From the NCBI GenBank assembly GCA_021841985.1, contig JAKCCP010000089.1:1-35830 (forward strand): 35,830 nucleotides of DNA. Reading direction: 5' to 3'. Each line of letters opens with the position of its first letter. Position 1 is the stretch's first letter. The translations under genes were made by a program, and so were the position numbers. The notes beneath the pieces were generated by a model. The model had not been told where the DNA came from, made no database searches, and saw only the letters and a list, made by a program, of their open reading frames with translations. The stretch is from Pseudomonadota bacterium. GTDB lineage: Bacteria; Pseudomonadota; Alphaproteobacteria; Acetobacterales; Acetobacteraceae. Of the stretch, positions 16,141 through 23,844 are shown one piece after another.

Positions 16141-16938
16141 TCATTCACCGCGCGGCGAAATTTTGTGGTGGGCGAGGAGTTCCGAGAGCGCGTCGATCTT
16201 GGCCTCCAGCCGCTGGAAGCGGCGGCGCTCGCGCAGCATGTTCTTGCGGTCCAGCCGCTCGCGGAGCGCGGCGACAATCACCGCCACGAACAGATTGAGC
16301 AAACCAAAACTCGTCACCATCAGGAACGGCGCGAAGACCAGCCACGCCCACGGCGCCTGGCGCACCACCGGCAGCACCGCTTCGAGATTGGAGCCGAAGC
16401 TCGCCATCGTCGCATAGAGATAGATCGCGGTGAGGCCGAGCGTGCCGTAATGCGCGGGGTCGATTTCGCGAAACAGATTGGTGGCGATGATCATGAAGCA
16501 ATAGAACACCACGGCGAGAACCGTGAAGGCCGCTGCCATGTTGCGCAGCGCCCCGAAGAGGGCTTCCACGGTCGCGCGCACATTGGGGAGAAACGAAATC
16601 AGCCGCAACACGCGCAACACGCGCAGCACCCGCAACGCCGAGAGCGTCTCGATCCGCGGCACCAGCGACAGCAAGGTCACGGTGATGTCGAAAATATCCC
16701 AGCCTCCGCGCAGCACGGCGCGGCCTTTCACCGCGACGCAGAGCGCGACATCGAGGACCATCCAGCCGAGGAGCACGGCATTGATGCCGCTCAGAATGTC
16801 CCAGTCCTCGGATTTCGGCGGTACCGCCGTGAGCACACCGAGCAGCACCGAATTCACGAAAATCACCGCCCCGGTGCCCCACCGCCAGGGCGGGGAGCGA
16901 TAGAGCCGGCCGAGCGATGCTCTCAAGCCAACGGTCAT
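16141..16938 (-). CDS. Voltage-gated cation channel homologue (NaChBac-like, one domain)
   Basis: 265 residues with six membrane segments, the size of bacterial homotetrameric sodium channels. S4 is unmistakable: R103, R106, R109 and R112 spaced every third residue in ALRVLRVLRVLRLISFLP. The pore helix and filter read LTAIYLYATMASFGSNLEA (about 169-187), and S6 follows (about 198-224, LLNLFVAVIVAAL). A charged coiled coil closes the protein (about 227-258, RFQRLEAKIDALSELLA), as in NaChBac relatives. The filter aligns TMASF with the usual TLESW, so the selectivity-ring Glu is Ala179. The conducted ion cannot be assumed. It is followed downstream by the converging cupin gene and preceded by an MFS gene on the same strand. 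Confidence 0.88.
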   Translation of the reverse strand: MTVGLRASLGRLYRSPPWRWGTGAVIFVNSVLLGVLTAVPPKSEDWDILSGINAVLLGWMVLDVALCVAVKGRAVLRGGWDIFDITVTLLSLVPRIETLSALRVLRVLRVLRLISFLPNVRATVEALFGALRNMAAAFTVLAVVFYCFMIIATNLFREIDPAHYGTLGLTAIYLYATMASFGSNLEAVLPVVRQAPWAWLVFAPFLMVTSFGLLNLFVAVIVAALRERLDRKNMLRERRRFQRLEAKIDALSELLAHHKISPRGE

Positions 16939-16980
16939 GCGGCATGGCCGTTGGGAGCGCGGGTCCGCCGCCCGGCCGCC

Positions 16981-18276
16981 CTATTCGGCGGGCACGGGAG
17001 GAGCTTCTTCCAGGCGGCGGTCATGGGGCAGCAGCAGCACGATGATCAGCGCCACCACGGCGGCGCCGGCGATCACGAAGAGGCCGCTGGTGAAGCTTCC
17101 GGTATAGTCGCGCAACGCGCCCATCACGTAGGGCCCGGCGAAACCCGAGAGATTGCCGATCGAGTTGATCACCGCGATGCCCCCGGCCGCCGCGGTGCCC
17201 GAGAGGAAGGCGGTGGGAAACGTCCAGAAGATCGGCAGGCCGGCGAAGATCCCGAAACCAGCCACCGAAAGCACGATCATCTTGAGTACGGGATCGGGGA
17301 GCAGGCCGGAGATCGCGATGCCGCCGGCGGCGGCCGCCAGCGCGATCGCCATATGGCCCTTGCGTTCCATCTTGCGGTCCGATCGCCGGCCCCAGAGCAC
17401 CATGCTGATGGTACCGACGATATAGGGAATGGCGGTGACCAGCCCGGTTTGCGCATTGTTCAGCCCGAACGCCTTGACGATCTGCGGCAGCCAGAAGCTG
17501 AGGCCGTAATTCACCGCGACCAGCCCAAAATAGATCACCGCGATCGCCAGCACCCGCGGGTTCACCAGGGCTTCCAGTACGCCATAATCACGTGCCTGCT
17601 CACGCACGCGCCGCTCGGCGGCCATGCGCGCGACCAGCCACGCGCGCTCCTCGGGGGCAAGCCAGGTGGCATGCGAGGGCAGATCGGTGAGATAGAACCA
17701 GCAGACCACCCCGAGCACGATCGCCGGGATGGCCTCGATGATGAACAGCCACTGCCAGCCGCGCAGGCCCAAGGTGCCGCCCATGTAAAGAATGAAGCCC
17801 GAAACCGGCGCGCCGATCACGGTGGAAAGCGGAATCGCCGCCATGAAATAGCTGATGATGCGGCCGCGATAGACGCCGGGAAACCACAGCGTGAGATAAA
17901 AGATGATGCCGGGGAAGAACCCCGCCTCGGCCGCGCCCAGCAGGGTGCGCACGACATAAAAGCTGGTCTCGCCCTGGATGAAGGCCATCGCGCCCGAGCA
18001 GATCCCCCAGGTGACCATGATCCGCGCGATCCAGCGGCTTGCGCCGAAGCGGTCGAGGGCGAGGTTGGAGGGCACCTCGAAGACGAAATAGGCGATGAAG
18101 AAGATACCGGCGCCGAAGCCGAAGGCGGTCGCGGTGAGATGCAGGTCGTTGATCATGGTGAGGGCGGCGAAGCCGACATTCACCCGATCGAGATAGGCCG
18201 CGAAATAGCAGAGGATGAGGAACGGCACGAGCCGTCGCATCACCTTGGCCATGGTTCTCGCTTCAAGGTCGCCCAT
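16981..18276 (-). CDS. MFS transporter, anion:cation symporter (ACS) family
   Basis: 431 residues and 12 predicted membrane segments. The ACS-family hallmarks are the early RVNVGFAALTMINDL, the loop FEVPSNLALDRFGASRWIARIMVTWG, and AAEAGFFPGIIFYLTLWFPGVYRGR. The central cytoplasmic loop is charged (PSHATWLAPEERAWLVARM). Family members import tartrate, phthalate, glucarate and similar organic acids by proton symport; the substrate is not predictable here. The ATG at 18276 follows GAGGGA by about 8 nt and is preferred over an in-frame start at 18333, which would add Gly/Arg-rich residues. It lies 81 nt downstream of tadA on the same strand. Confidence 0.9.
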   Translation of the reverse strand: MGDLEARTMAKVMRRLVPFLILCYFAAYLDRVNVGFAALTMINDLHLTATAFGFGAGIFFIAYFVFEVPSNLALDRFGASRWIARIMVTWGICSGAMAFIQGETSFYVVRTLLGAAEAGFFPGIIFYLTLWFPGVYRGRIISYFMAAIPLSTVIGAPVSGFILYMGGTLGLRGWQWLFIIEAIPAIVLGVVCWFYLTDLPSHATWLAPEERAWLVARMAAERRVREQARDYGVLEALVNPRVLAIAVIYFGLVAVNYGLSFWLPQIVKAFGLNNAQTGLVTAIPYIVGTISMVLWGRRSDRKMERKGHMAIALAAAAGGIAISGLLPDPVLKMIVLSVAGFGIFAGLPIFWTFPTAFLSGTAAAGGIAVINSIGNLSGFAGPYVMGALRDYTGSFTSGLFVIAGAAVVALIIVLLLPHDRRLEEAPPVPAE

Positions 18277-18357
18277 GCCCCGTTTCCCTCCCCGAATTTG
18301 CCCGCCCGCGCGGGTGAGGTCTGAGAACGCCACAATTCCGCGCCCGCCGCAAGCGGC

Positions 18358-18801
18358 TCAGCGGCGCCGGGCGGCGAAGAAATCGCGCAGCAGCGCGGCG
18401 CAGGCGCCCTCCTCGATCCCGCCCACAATCTCGGGACGATGCAGGCAAGACGGCGCCGCCAAAACCCGCGCGCCATGCTCGACGCCCCCGCCCTTCGGGT
18501 CATAGGCACCGAAAATCAGCCGGCTGACGCGAAAGAGGCTCAAAGCCTGGGCGCACATCGGGCAAGGTTCGAGCGTGACGACGAGAGTGCAATCATCGAG
18601 ATAGCGGCTGGCGCGCAGCGCGGCGGCGGCACGCAGCGCCAGCATCTCGGCATGCGCGGTGGCATCGTGGCGCGCCTCGACCTCGTTGCCGGCGACGGCA
18701 AGGGTCGCGCCGTCAGGGTCGAGCACCACCGCGCCCACCGGCACCTCGCCCCGCATCCCCGCCGCCCGTGCCGCCACCAGCGCCCGCTCCATCGGGTTCA
18801 T
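18358..18801 (-). CDS. tadA: tRNA-specific adenosine deaminase
   Basis: 147 residues. TadA converts A34 to inosine in tRNA-Arg(ACG). The zinc site is complete: H50-A-E52 in DATAHAEMLALR, and C80/C83 in LEPCPMCAQAL, with E52 as proton shuttle. FGAYDPKGGGVEHG matches the family's later conserved region. AGGGAG stands 8 nt before the ATG. It is divergent from the following amidotransferase-like gene, with a 39-nt gap that must hold both promoters. Confidence 0.95.
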   Translation of the reverse strand: MNPMERALVAARAAGMRGEVPVGAVVLDPDGATLAVAGNEVEARHDATAHAEMLALRAAAALRASRYLDDCTLVVTLEPCPMCAQALSLFRVSRLIFGAYDPKGGGVEHGARVLAAPSCLHRPEIVGGIEEGACAALLRDFFAARRR

Positions 18802-18840
18802 CGCTTGCTCCCTTTTGCCGCCCGGTCTAGCACAGGCGCC

Positions 18841-19545
18841 ATGGCTTCATCTCGCCCCGTCATCGGCCTCACCCTCGATGCCGAACCCGCCGGCCTCTAT
18901 TCGCGCTGGCCGTGGTACGCGCTCCGCGCCAATTACGCCGAGGCCATCGCCGCGGCCGGCGGCCTGCCGTTCGCCCTGCCGCATCTCCCCGACCTCGCGG
19001 ACGCGATGCTCGCGCGGCTCGACGGGTTGGTGGTGACAGGGGGCGCCTTCGATGTCGATCCGGCGCTTTACGGCGCGGCGAGCGCGCATCCCTCCGTCAC
19101 CCTGAAATCCGCCCGCACGCTGGCCGAAATGGCGCTGCTGCGCGGCGCCCTGGCCCGCGACATGCCGCTTCTCGGCATTTGCGGCGGCGAGCAATTGCTC
19201 GCCGTGGCGCTCGGCGGGCGGCTGTTCCAGCATATCCCGGACGCCATCCCCGGCGCGCTCGAGCATGAGGGGCATGAGCCGGGGCATGACATCGCCATCA
19301 TGCCTGAAAGCCTGCTGGCCCGCGCAACCGGGGCCGAGGGGATGCATGTCAATTCCTCGCACCATCAGGCGGTGGCCGAACCGGGATCGCACGCCGTGGT
19401 CAATGCCCGCGCCCCCGACGGCGTGATCGAGGGCATCGAGGCGCCGGGCCGGCGGTTTTGTCTCGGCGTGCAGTGGCATCCGGAATTCCACACCGACCCC
19501 GGGGATGCCCGCCTGCTCGCCGCCTTCGTCGCGGCCTGCCGCTGA
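18841..19545 (+). CDS. Class I glutamine amidotransferase-like hydrolase (peptidase C26, PuuD-like)
   Basis: 234 residues. The gamma-glutamyl hydrolase fold is shown by GLTLDAEP at the start, LDGLVVTGGAFDVDPALYG, the nucleophile C114 in LLGICGGEQLLAVALGG, and the H213/E215 pair in GVQWHPEFH. This family includes gamma-glutamyl-GABA hydrolase (putrescine breakdown). The nucleophile elbow here is GICGGEQ rather than the commoner GICRGMQ, so the substrate may differ. The ATG at 18841 is chosen because longer frames overlap tadA on the other strand. The pseudouridine synthase gene begins 12 nt later. Confidence 0.87.
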   Translation: MASSRPVIGLTLDAEPAGLYSRWPWYALRANYAEAIAAAGGLPFALPHLPDLADAMLARLDGLVVTGGAFDVDPALYGAASAHPSVTLKSARTLAEMALLRGALARDMPLLGICGGEQLLAVALGGRLFQHIPDAIPGALEHEGHEPGHDIAIMPESLLARATGAEGMHVNSSHHQAVAEPGSHAVVNARAPDGVIEGIEAPGRRFCLGVQWHPEFHTDPGDARLLAAFVAACR

Positions 19546-19556
19546 ACGAGGGGGCG

Positions 19557-20303
19557 ATGAGCAGCGCGGACGCGACCATGGGGGGCGGCGAACGCATCGC
19601 CAAATTCCTCGCCCGCGCCGGGGTGGCCAGCCGCCGCGCCGCCGAGGCGATGATCGCCGCGGGCCGCGTGCGGCTCAACAACCAGCCGGTCACCCACCCC
19701 GCGACTTTTATCCAGCCCGGCGATATCGTCGTGGTGGACGGCGCGCCGGTTGCGAAACCCGAGCGCACGCGGCTCTGGCGCTATCACAAGCCGGACGGTC
19801 TGGTCACCACCCATCGCGACCCGGAAGGCCGCCCGACGGTGTTCGAACGCCTTCCCCCCGGCCTGCCCCGGGTGATCAGCATCGGCCGGCTCGATCTCAC
19901 CAGTGAGGGTCTCCTCCTGCTGACCAATGACGGCGCGCTCGCCCGCCTGCTCGAACTGCCCGCGACGGGCTGGATCCGCCGCTACCGGGTGCGCGTGCAT
20001 GGCGCGGTGGAACCGCCGGCGCTTGCCGCCCTCGCCCGCGGCATCACCATCGCCGGGGTGCGCTACGGCCCGATCGAGGCCGGGCTCGATCAGCGCAAGG
20101 GTGAAAACGCCTGGCTCACGGTCGGCCTGCGCGAGGGGCGAAACCGCGAAATCCGCAAGGTGATGGCCGAACTCGGCCTCGCCGTGACGCGGCTCATCCG
20201 CACCAGCTACGGCCCCTTCCAGCTCGGGCTTCTGCCGCGCGGCGCGGTCGAGGAGATCCCCGCCCGGGTGCTGCGCGAGCAATTGCCCAAACCCGCCCCC
20301 TGA
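19557..20303 (+). CDS. rluB: Pseudouridine synthase, RsuA/RluB family
   Basis: 248 residues. An S4 RNA-binding domain (about 11-58, GERIAKFLARAGVASRRAAEAMI) is followed by the RsuA/RluB catalytic domain. Its nucleophilic D113 sits in ISIGRLDLTSEGLLLLTNDG, with the later motif LREGRNREIRKVMAELGL. It isomerises uridine in rRNA; RluB acts on 23S U2605 and RsuA on 16S U516, and the short unextended form does not separate them firmly. GAGGGGGCG precedes the ATG. The stop shares one nucleotide with the rsmD ATG (TGATG), so two rRNA-modifying enzymes are coupled. Confidence 0.9.
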   Translation: MSSADATMGGGERIAKFLARAGVASRRAAEAMIAAGRVRLNNQPVTHPATFIQPGDIVVVDGAPVAKPERTRLWRYHKPDGLVTTHRDPEGRPTVFERLPPGLPRVISIGRLDLTSEGLLLLTNDGALARLLELPATGWIRRYRVRVHGAVEPPALAALARGITIAGVRYGPIEAGLDQRKGENAWLTVGLREGRNREIRKVMAELGLAVTRLIRTSYGPFQLGLLPRGAVEEIPARVLREQLPKPAP

Positions 20304-20851
20304 TGCCGCGCATCATCGCCGGCCGCCTGCGCGGCAGGCGGCTCGTAACGCCCGCCGGCGCCGCCACCCGCCCGACCGCCGAGCGCGTCCGCCAGGCGCT
20401 TTTTGACATGCTCGCCCACGCCCCCTGGGCCGAGGGCTCTCTGATCGGGGCACAGGTGCTCGATGCGTTCGCCGGCAGCGGCGCGCTCGGGCTTGAGGCG
20501 TTCTCGCGCGGCGCGGCGCGGGTCGATTTCATCGAGCATGACCGTGCCGCCTGTGCCGCGATCGTCGCCAATATCGCTTCCCTGGCGCCGGGGGCGCCGC
20601 TCCGGCTGCACCGCGCCGATGCGCTTCGCCCCCCGCCCGGGCAGCCCTGCTCGCTCGTCCTGCTCGATCCGCCTTATGGCAAGAACCTGGTATTCTCCGC
20701 TCTCGCGGCGCTGCGCAAGGCGGGCTGGATCGCGCCCGCGGCGCTGATCGTGGCCGAACTCGGCCATGGCGAGGAGATCCCGGCGGCGCTCGGCCCGCCG
20801 CTCGCAGCGCGCGGCCATGGCGCCGCGCAGATACTCATCTGGCGCGGTTGA
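20303..20851 (+). CDS. rsmD: 16S rRNA (guanine966-N2)-methyltransferase
   Basis: 182 residues. The N-terminal MPRIIAGRLRGRRLVTPAG and TRPTAERVRQALFDML are diagnostic of RsmD. The AdoMet motif is VLDAFAGSGALGLEAFSRGA (about 52-71), and the catalytic motif DPPYG is at about 122-126. It methylates G966 of 16S rRNA during 30S assembly. It starts on the last base of the preceding stop and overlaps the converging polyprenyl synthase gene by 17 nt at its 3' end. Confidence 0.94.
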   Translation: MPRIIAGRLRGRRLVTPAGAATRPTAERVRQALFDMLAHAPWAEGSLIGAQVLDAFAGSGALGLEAFSRGAARVDFIEHDRAACAAIVANIASLAPGAPLRLHRADALRPPPGQPCSLVLLDPPYGKNLVFSALAALRKAGWIAPAALIVAELGHGEEIPAALGPPLAARGHGAAQILIWRG

Positions 20852-21869
20852 GGGTATAGTCGGCGGCGTCGAGCAGGGCCTGGCGGAGCGGCGAGGCGGC
20901 GAAGCAAGCGAGCGCTTCCTGAGCACTCCGGGCGAAGCCCGCGGCGCGCGCGATCGTCGCCTCGATGGCGCGGTGGCGCGCGATCAGTGCCAGGGCATGG
21001 GCCAGATCGTCCTCGCCCTGCTCGCTCCGGACAATGGTGCGCTCCCAGAAAGCATGCTCCTCGGGCGAGCCGGCGTGATAGGCGAGCAGCACCGGCAGCG
21101 TCACCTTGCCCTCGCGGAAATCATCACCGACGGTCTTGCCGAGCAGCGCCTGATCGGCGGCGTAGTCGAGGGCGTCATCGACGAGCTGAAAGGCGATGCC
21201 GAGATCGAGCCCGTAGCGCGCCAGCGCCGCCGCGACGGGCTCTTCCCGCCCCGCGACCACCGCGCCGACCTGGCAGGCGGCGGAAAACAGCGCCGCCGTC
21301 TTGCCGCGAATGACATCAAGATAGCGCGCCTCATCGGTCGCCAGATCGTTCTGGGTGATCAGCTGCAGCACCTCGCCCTCGGCGATGGTGGCGGCGGCGC
21401 GCGAGAGGATGGCCAGCACGTCGAGCGAGCCGTCCTCGACCATGAGCTGGAAAGCGCGGGCGAACAAAAAGTCGCCAACCAGGACGGAAGCCTTGTTGCC
21501 GAACACCGCATTGGCACTGGCGAGACCGCGCCGCAGCGCGCTTTCATCGACCACGTCGTCATGCAGCAGGGTCGCGGTGTGGATGAACTCGACACAGGCG
21601 GCGAGCGCCACATGGCGGGTGCCGCGATAGCCGCAGAGCCGCGCCGCGGCGAGCGTCAGCATCGGCCGCAGCCGCTTGCCGCCGGCCGCGACGATATGGG
21701 CGGCGAGCGCGGGGATGAGGGCGACCGGGCTTGCCATGCGCGCAACAATCGCCTGATTGCAGGCCTCGAGATCGGCCCGCACCAGGGCGGCGAGCCGGTT
21801 CAGCGCGTCCTCCTCCGGACGTGCCGCCTCCGTTGGTTCGACCGAGATGAGCGCGCCACTTGGTTGCAT
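20835..21869 (-). CDS. ispB: All-trans polyprenyl diphosphate synthase (octaprenyl-type, ubiquinone side chain)
   Basis: 344 residues from the ATG at 21869; an in-frame GTG at 21884 would add five, and neither has a clear ribosome site. Both Asp-rich motifs are present: FIHTATLLHDDVVDES (DDVVD at about 104-108) and LGIAFQLVDDALDYAAD (DDALD at about 231-235), plus the GGKRLRPML substrate loop. The enzyme chains isopentenyl diphosphate units to make the quinone tail. The exact length (C40-C50) cannot be read. It is divergent from the DUF2007 gene and convergent with rsmD. Confidence 0.92.
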   Translation of the reverse strand: MQPSGALISVEPTEAARPEEDALNRLAALVRADLEACNQAIVARMASPVALIPALAAHIVAAGGKRLRPMLTLAAARLCGYRGTRHVALAACVEFIHTATLLHDDVVDESALRRGLASANAVFGNKASVLVGDFLFARAFQLMVEDGSLDVLAILSRAAATIAEGEVLQLITQNDLATDEARYLDVIRGKTAALFSAACQVGAVVAGREEPVAAALARYGLDLGIAFQLVDDALDYAADQALLGKTVGDDFREGKVTLPVLLAYHAGSPEEHAFWERTIVRSEQGEDDLAHALALIARHRAIEATIARAAGFARSAQEALACFAASPLRQALLDAADYTLNRAR

Positions 21870-21925
21870 GAGGTTCTGTGGCACGATATCGGGCTGTCGG
21901 AAAGAGGGTCAAGGAGCGCCCACGT

Positions 21926-22132
21926 ATGCGAACCGTCGCGCAGTCGAACGACGCCGTGCGGCTCAGTTTCCTGCTGGTGCTGCTCAAGGACGCCGGCATC
22001 CGGGCGGTGGTGCTCGATGCTCATACCGCGGGCATCGAGGGCAGCATCGGCGCCATCCCGCGCCGGCTGGTGGTAGCGACCGAGGACGAAACGCGGGCGC
22101 GGCGCGTGCTGAGCGATGCGGGCGAGACGTGA
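21926..22132 (+). CDS. DUF2007 small protein (putative signal-transducing protein family)
   Basis: 68 residues. The family is recognised by MRTVAQSNDAVRLSFLLVLLKDAGIRAVVLDAHTAG and the end IPRRLVVATEDETRARRVLSD. That is a compact alpha/beta unit resembling the second domain of PII-like proteins; no biochemical role is established. AAGGAG stands about 10 nt before the ATG. Its stop overlaps the GTG start of the methyltransferase gene, and it is divergent from the prenyl synthase. This trio is a recurrent alphaproteobacterial arrangement. Confidence 0.85.
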   Translation: MRTVAQSNDAVRLSFLLVLLKDAGIRAVVLDAHTAGIEGSIGAIPRRLVVATEDETRARRVLSDAGET

Positions 22133-22878
22133 GCGCCGCCGCGGAGAGCCTGGGAACCCTGCTCGGCGGGCGGGTGATCTATGCCCAGCAGCGCGCGGGC
22201 TACCGCACCGGGATCGAGCCGGTGCTGCTCGCCGCCGCCATCCCCGCCCGCCCGGGTGAACGGGTTCTCGAGGCCGGCACCGGGGCGGGGGCGGCGCTCT
22301 TGTGTCTGGCCGCGCGGCTGCCCGAAATCTCCGCGACCGGGATCGAGCGCGATCCCGATCTCGCCCGTCTCGCCGGGCGCAATATCGCCGTCAATCACTG
22401 GGCGGCGCGGCTGACGGTCGAAACCCGCGATATCACCGCCGCTGCCACCGGCGGCCCCGCGTTCGATCACGCCTGCGCCAATCCGCCCTGGCATGACCGT
22501 CGCGCCACCCCCTCGCCCAACCCGCTGCGCCGCGCCGCCAAACGCGCCGCGCCCGGCCTGCTCGACGCCTGGGCGGCGGCACTCGCGGCGGCCCTCCGCC
22601 CGCGCGGCAGCCTCACCTTGATCCTTCCCGCCGGCGCGCTCGCTGCCGGGTTGGCGGCGCTGGAGCGGGCGGGATGCGGCGCCGCGCGGCTGTTGCCGCT
22701 CTGGCCGAAACCCGGCCGCGCGGCCCGGCTGATCCTGCTGCAGGCGCGCCGCGCGGCCACCGGCCCCTGCCAGATCCTGCCCGGCCTCACCCTGCATACC
22801 CCGGGAGGGGGCTATACCGCGGCCGCCGAGGCCATTCTCCGCCACGGCGCGGCGCTCGATCTCGGCACGGTGGCATAA
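22129..22878 (+). CDS. TrmN6-like (tRNA1-Val A37 N6) methyltransferase
   Basis: 249 residues from a GTG overlapping the DUF2007 stop (GTGA). The N-terminus (TLLGGRVIYAQQRAGYRTGIEPVLLAAA) matches the YfiC/TrmN6 family. Motif I is VLEAGTGAGAALLCLAARLP, the acidic loop is GIERDPDLARLA, and the catalytic NPPW is at about 118-121 in HACANPPWHD. Such enzymes N6-methylate adenine in RNA; the tRNA1-Val target is inferred from E. coli. The C-terminal half is rich in Ala and Arg, as usual in this genome. Confidence 0.86.
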   Translation: MSAAAESLGTLLGGRVIYAQQRAGYRTGIEPVLLAAAIPARPGERVLEAGTGAGAALLCLAARLPEISATGIERDPDLARLAGRNIAVNHWAARLTVETRDITAAATGGPAFDHACANPPWHDRRATPSPNPLRRAAKRAAPGLLDAWAAALAAALRPRGSLTLILPAGALAAGLAALERAGCGAARLLPLWPKPGRAARLILLQARRAATGPCQILPGLTLHTPGGGYTAAAEAILRHGAALDLGTVA

Positions 22879-22940
22879 GGTAGCGCGCGGCGTCGCGCGG
22901 GGCTTTGCTCGCCGGGCCGGGTTTTCCGCTGTTTCCGGCG

Positions 22941-22969
22941 TTGACAGCGCCGCGCCCGCGCCCGATTGT
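22941..22969 (+). promoter_or_regulatory. Candidate sigma-70 promoter of the hydroxylase/reductase operon
   Basis: A perfect TTGACA at 22941-22946 is followed by a 17-nt spacer and GATTGT at 22964-22969, which matches three of six bases of TATAAT. It lies 27 nt upstream of the first ATG of the operon. The rest of the 117-bp gap holds only a GC-rich imperfect hairpin near 22883-22905. Confidence 0.5.
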
Positions 22970-22995
22970 AGGCACACAAACGATCGGGCGGTCGC

Positions 22996-23844
22996 ATGGC
23001 AAGCTATCTGCGTCCAACGGCACTGAGCGAGGCACTGGCGGAACTGGCGCGCCGGCCCTGCGTTCTTCTCGCCGGTGGCACCGATTTCTACCCGGCGCGC
23101 GGGCGCCTCACGCGCGATGAGGACGTGCTCGACATCACGGCACTCGCCGAACTCCGCACCATCCGTATTACCCCGGAAGAAATCTGGATCCCGGCCCTCG
23201 CCACCTGGCGGGAGATCGCCGAGGCGCCGTTGCCGCCCGCCTGCGCCGGGTTGCAACAGGCGGCGCGGGCGATTGGGGGCGAGCCGGTGCAGAACGCCGC
23301 GACCTTGATCGGCAATCTCTGCAACGCCAGCCCGGCGGCCGATGGCGTGCCCAACGGCCTCGCCCTCGATGCCGCGGTCGAACTTGCCAGCCAGGCGGGG
23401 CGGCGGCGCCTGGCGCTGGCGGATTTCATTCTCGGCAATCGCCGCACCGCGCGCGCCCCCGATGAACTCGTGCTCGGCCTCTCGATCCCGCTTTCCCCCC
23501 TCCCCGCGCGCGGCGTGTTCGAAAAACTCGGGGCCCGCGCCTATCTGGTGATTTCGATCGTGATGGTTGCCGTGGTCGCGAGGTTTTTACCCGACGGGCG
23601 GATCGCGGAGGCGCGGGCGGCTGTCGGCGCGTGCGGCGACCGTGCCCGCCGGCTGCCCGCGTTGGAGGCGGCGCTGGCGGGAAACCGGCCCGACCCGGCG
23701 CTGGTCGCCTCCACCCATCTCGCGGTCCTGGACCCGATCGATGACGTGCGAGCAAGCGCCGCCTATCGCCGGGCCGCGGCTTTGGCCTTGCTGCGCCGCG
23801 CGGTCGCCGCGCTCGCGCCCGATCGGGAGCGGCCCGCGGCATGA
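22996..23844 (+). CDS. Xanthine-dehydrogenase-family FAD-binding subunit
   Basis: 282 residues, the size of CoxM/XdhB-type FAD subunits. The FAD pyrophosphate motifs are VLLAGGTDFYPA (about 23-33) and the second loop QNAATLIGNLCNASPAADG, with the C-terminal CO-dehydrogenase flavoprotein domain after it (FEKLGARAYLVISIVMVAVVAR). It passes electrons from the iron-sulphur clusters of the Mo subunit to an acceptor. It is the first gene of the operon, behind a TTGACA box. Its stop overlaps the next ATG by 4 nt. The family covers dehydrogenases of xanthine, nicotinate, isoquinoline and aldehydes; context favours an N-heterocycle. Confidence 0.93.
   Translation: MASYLRPTALSEALAELARRPCVLLAGGTDFYPARGRLTRDEDVLDITALAELRTIRITPEEIWIPALATWREIAEAPLPPACAGLQQAARAIGGEPVQNAATLIGNLCNASPAADGVPNGLALDAAVELASQAGRRRLALADFILGNRRTARAPDELVLGLSIPLSPLPARGVFEKLGARAYLVISIVMVAVVARFLPDGRIAEARAAVGACGDRARRLPALEAALAGNRPDPALVASTHLAVLDPIDDVRASAAYRRAAALALLRRAVAALAPDRERPAA

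Noticed and set aside
16665..16930. Potassium channel call for the six-helix channel
   Set aside because: There is no TVGYG-type filter. S4, size and coiled coil fit the bacterial sodium-channel family despite the altered filter.
16165..18324. 719-codon open frame on the plus strand
   Set aside because: It lies antisense to the ion-channel and MFS genes, crosses their gap, and is rich in His/Arg/Glu/Gly without any recognisable domain.
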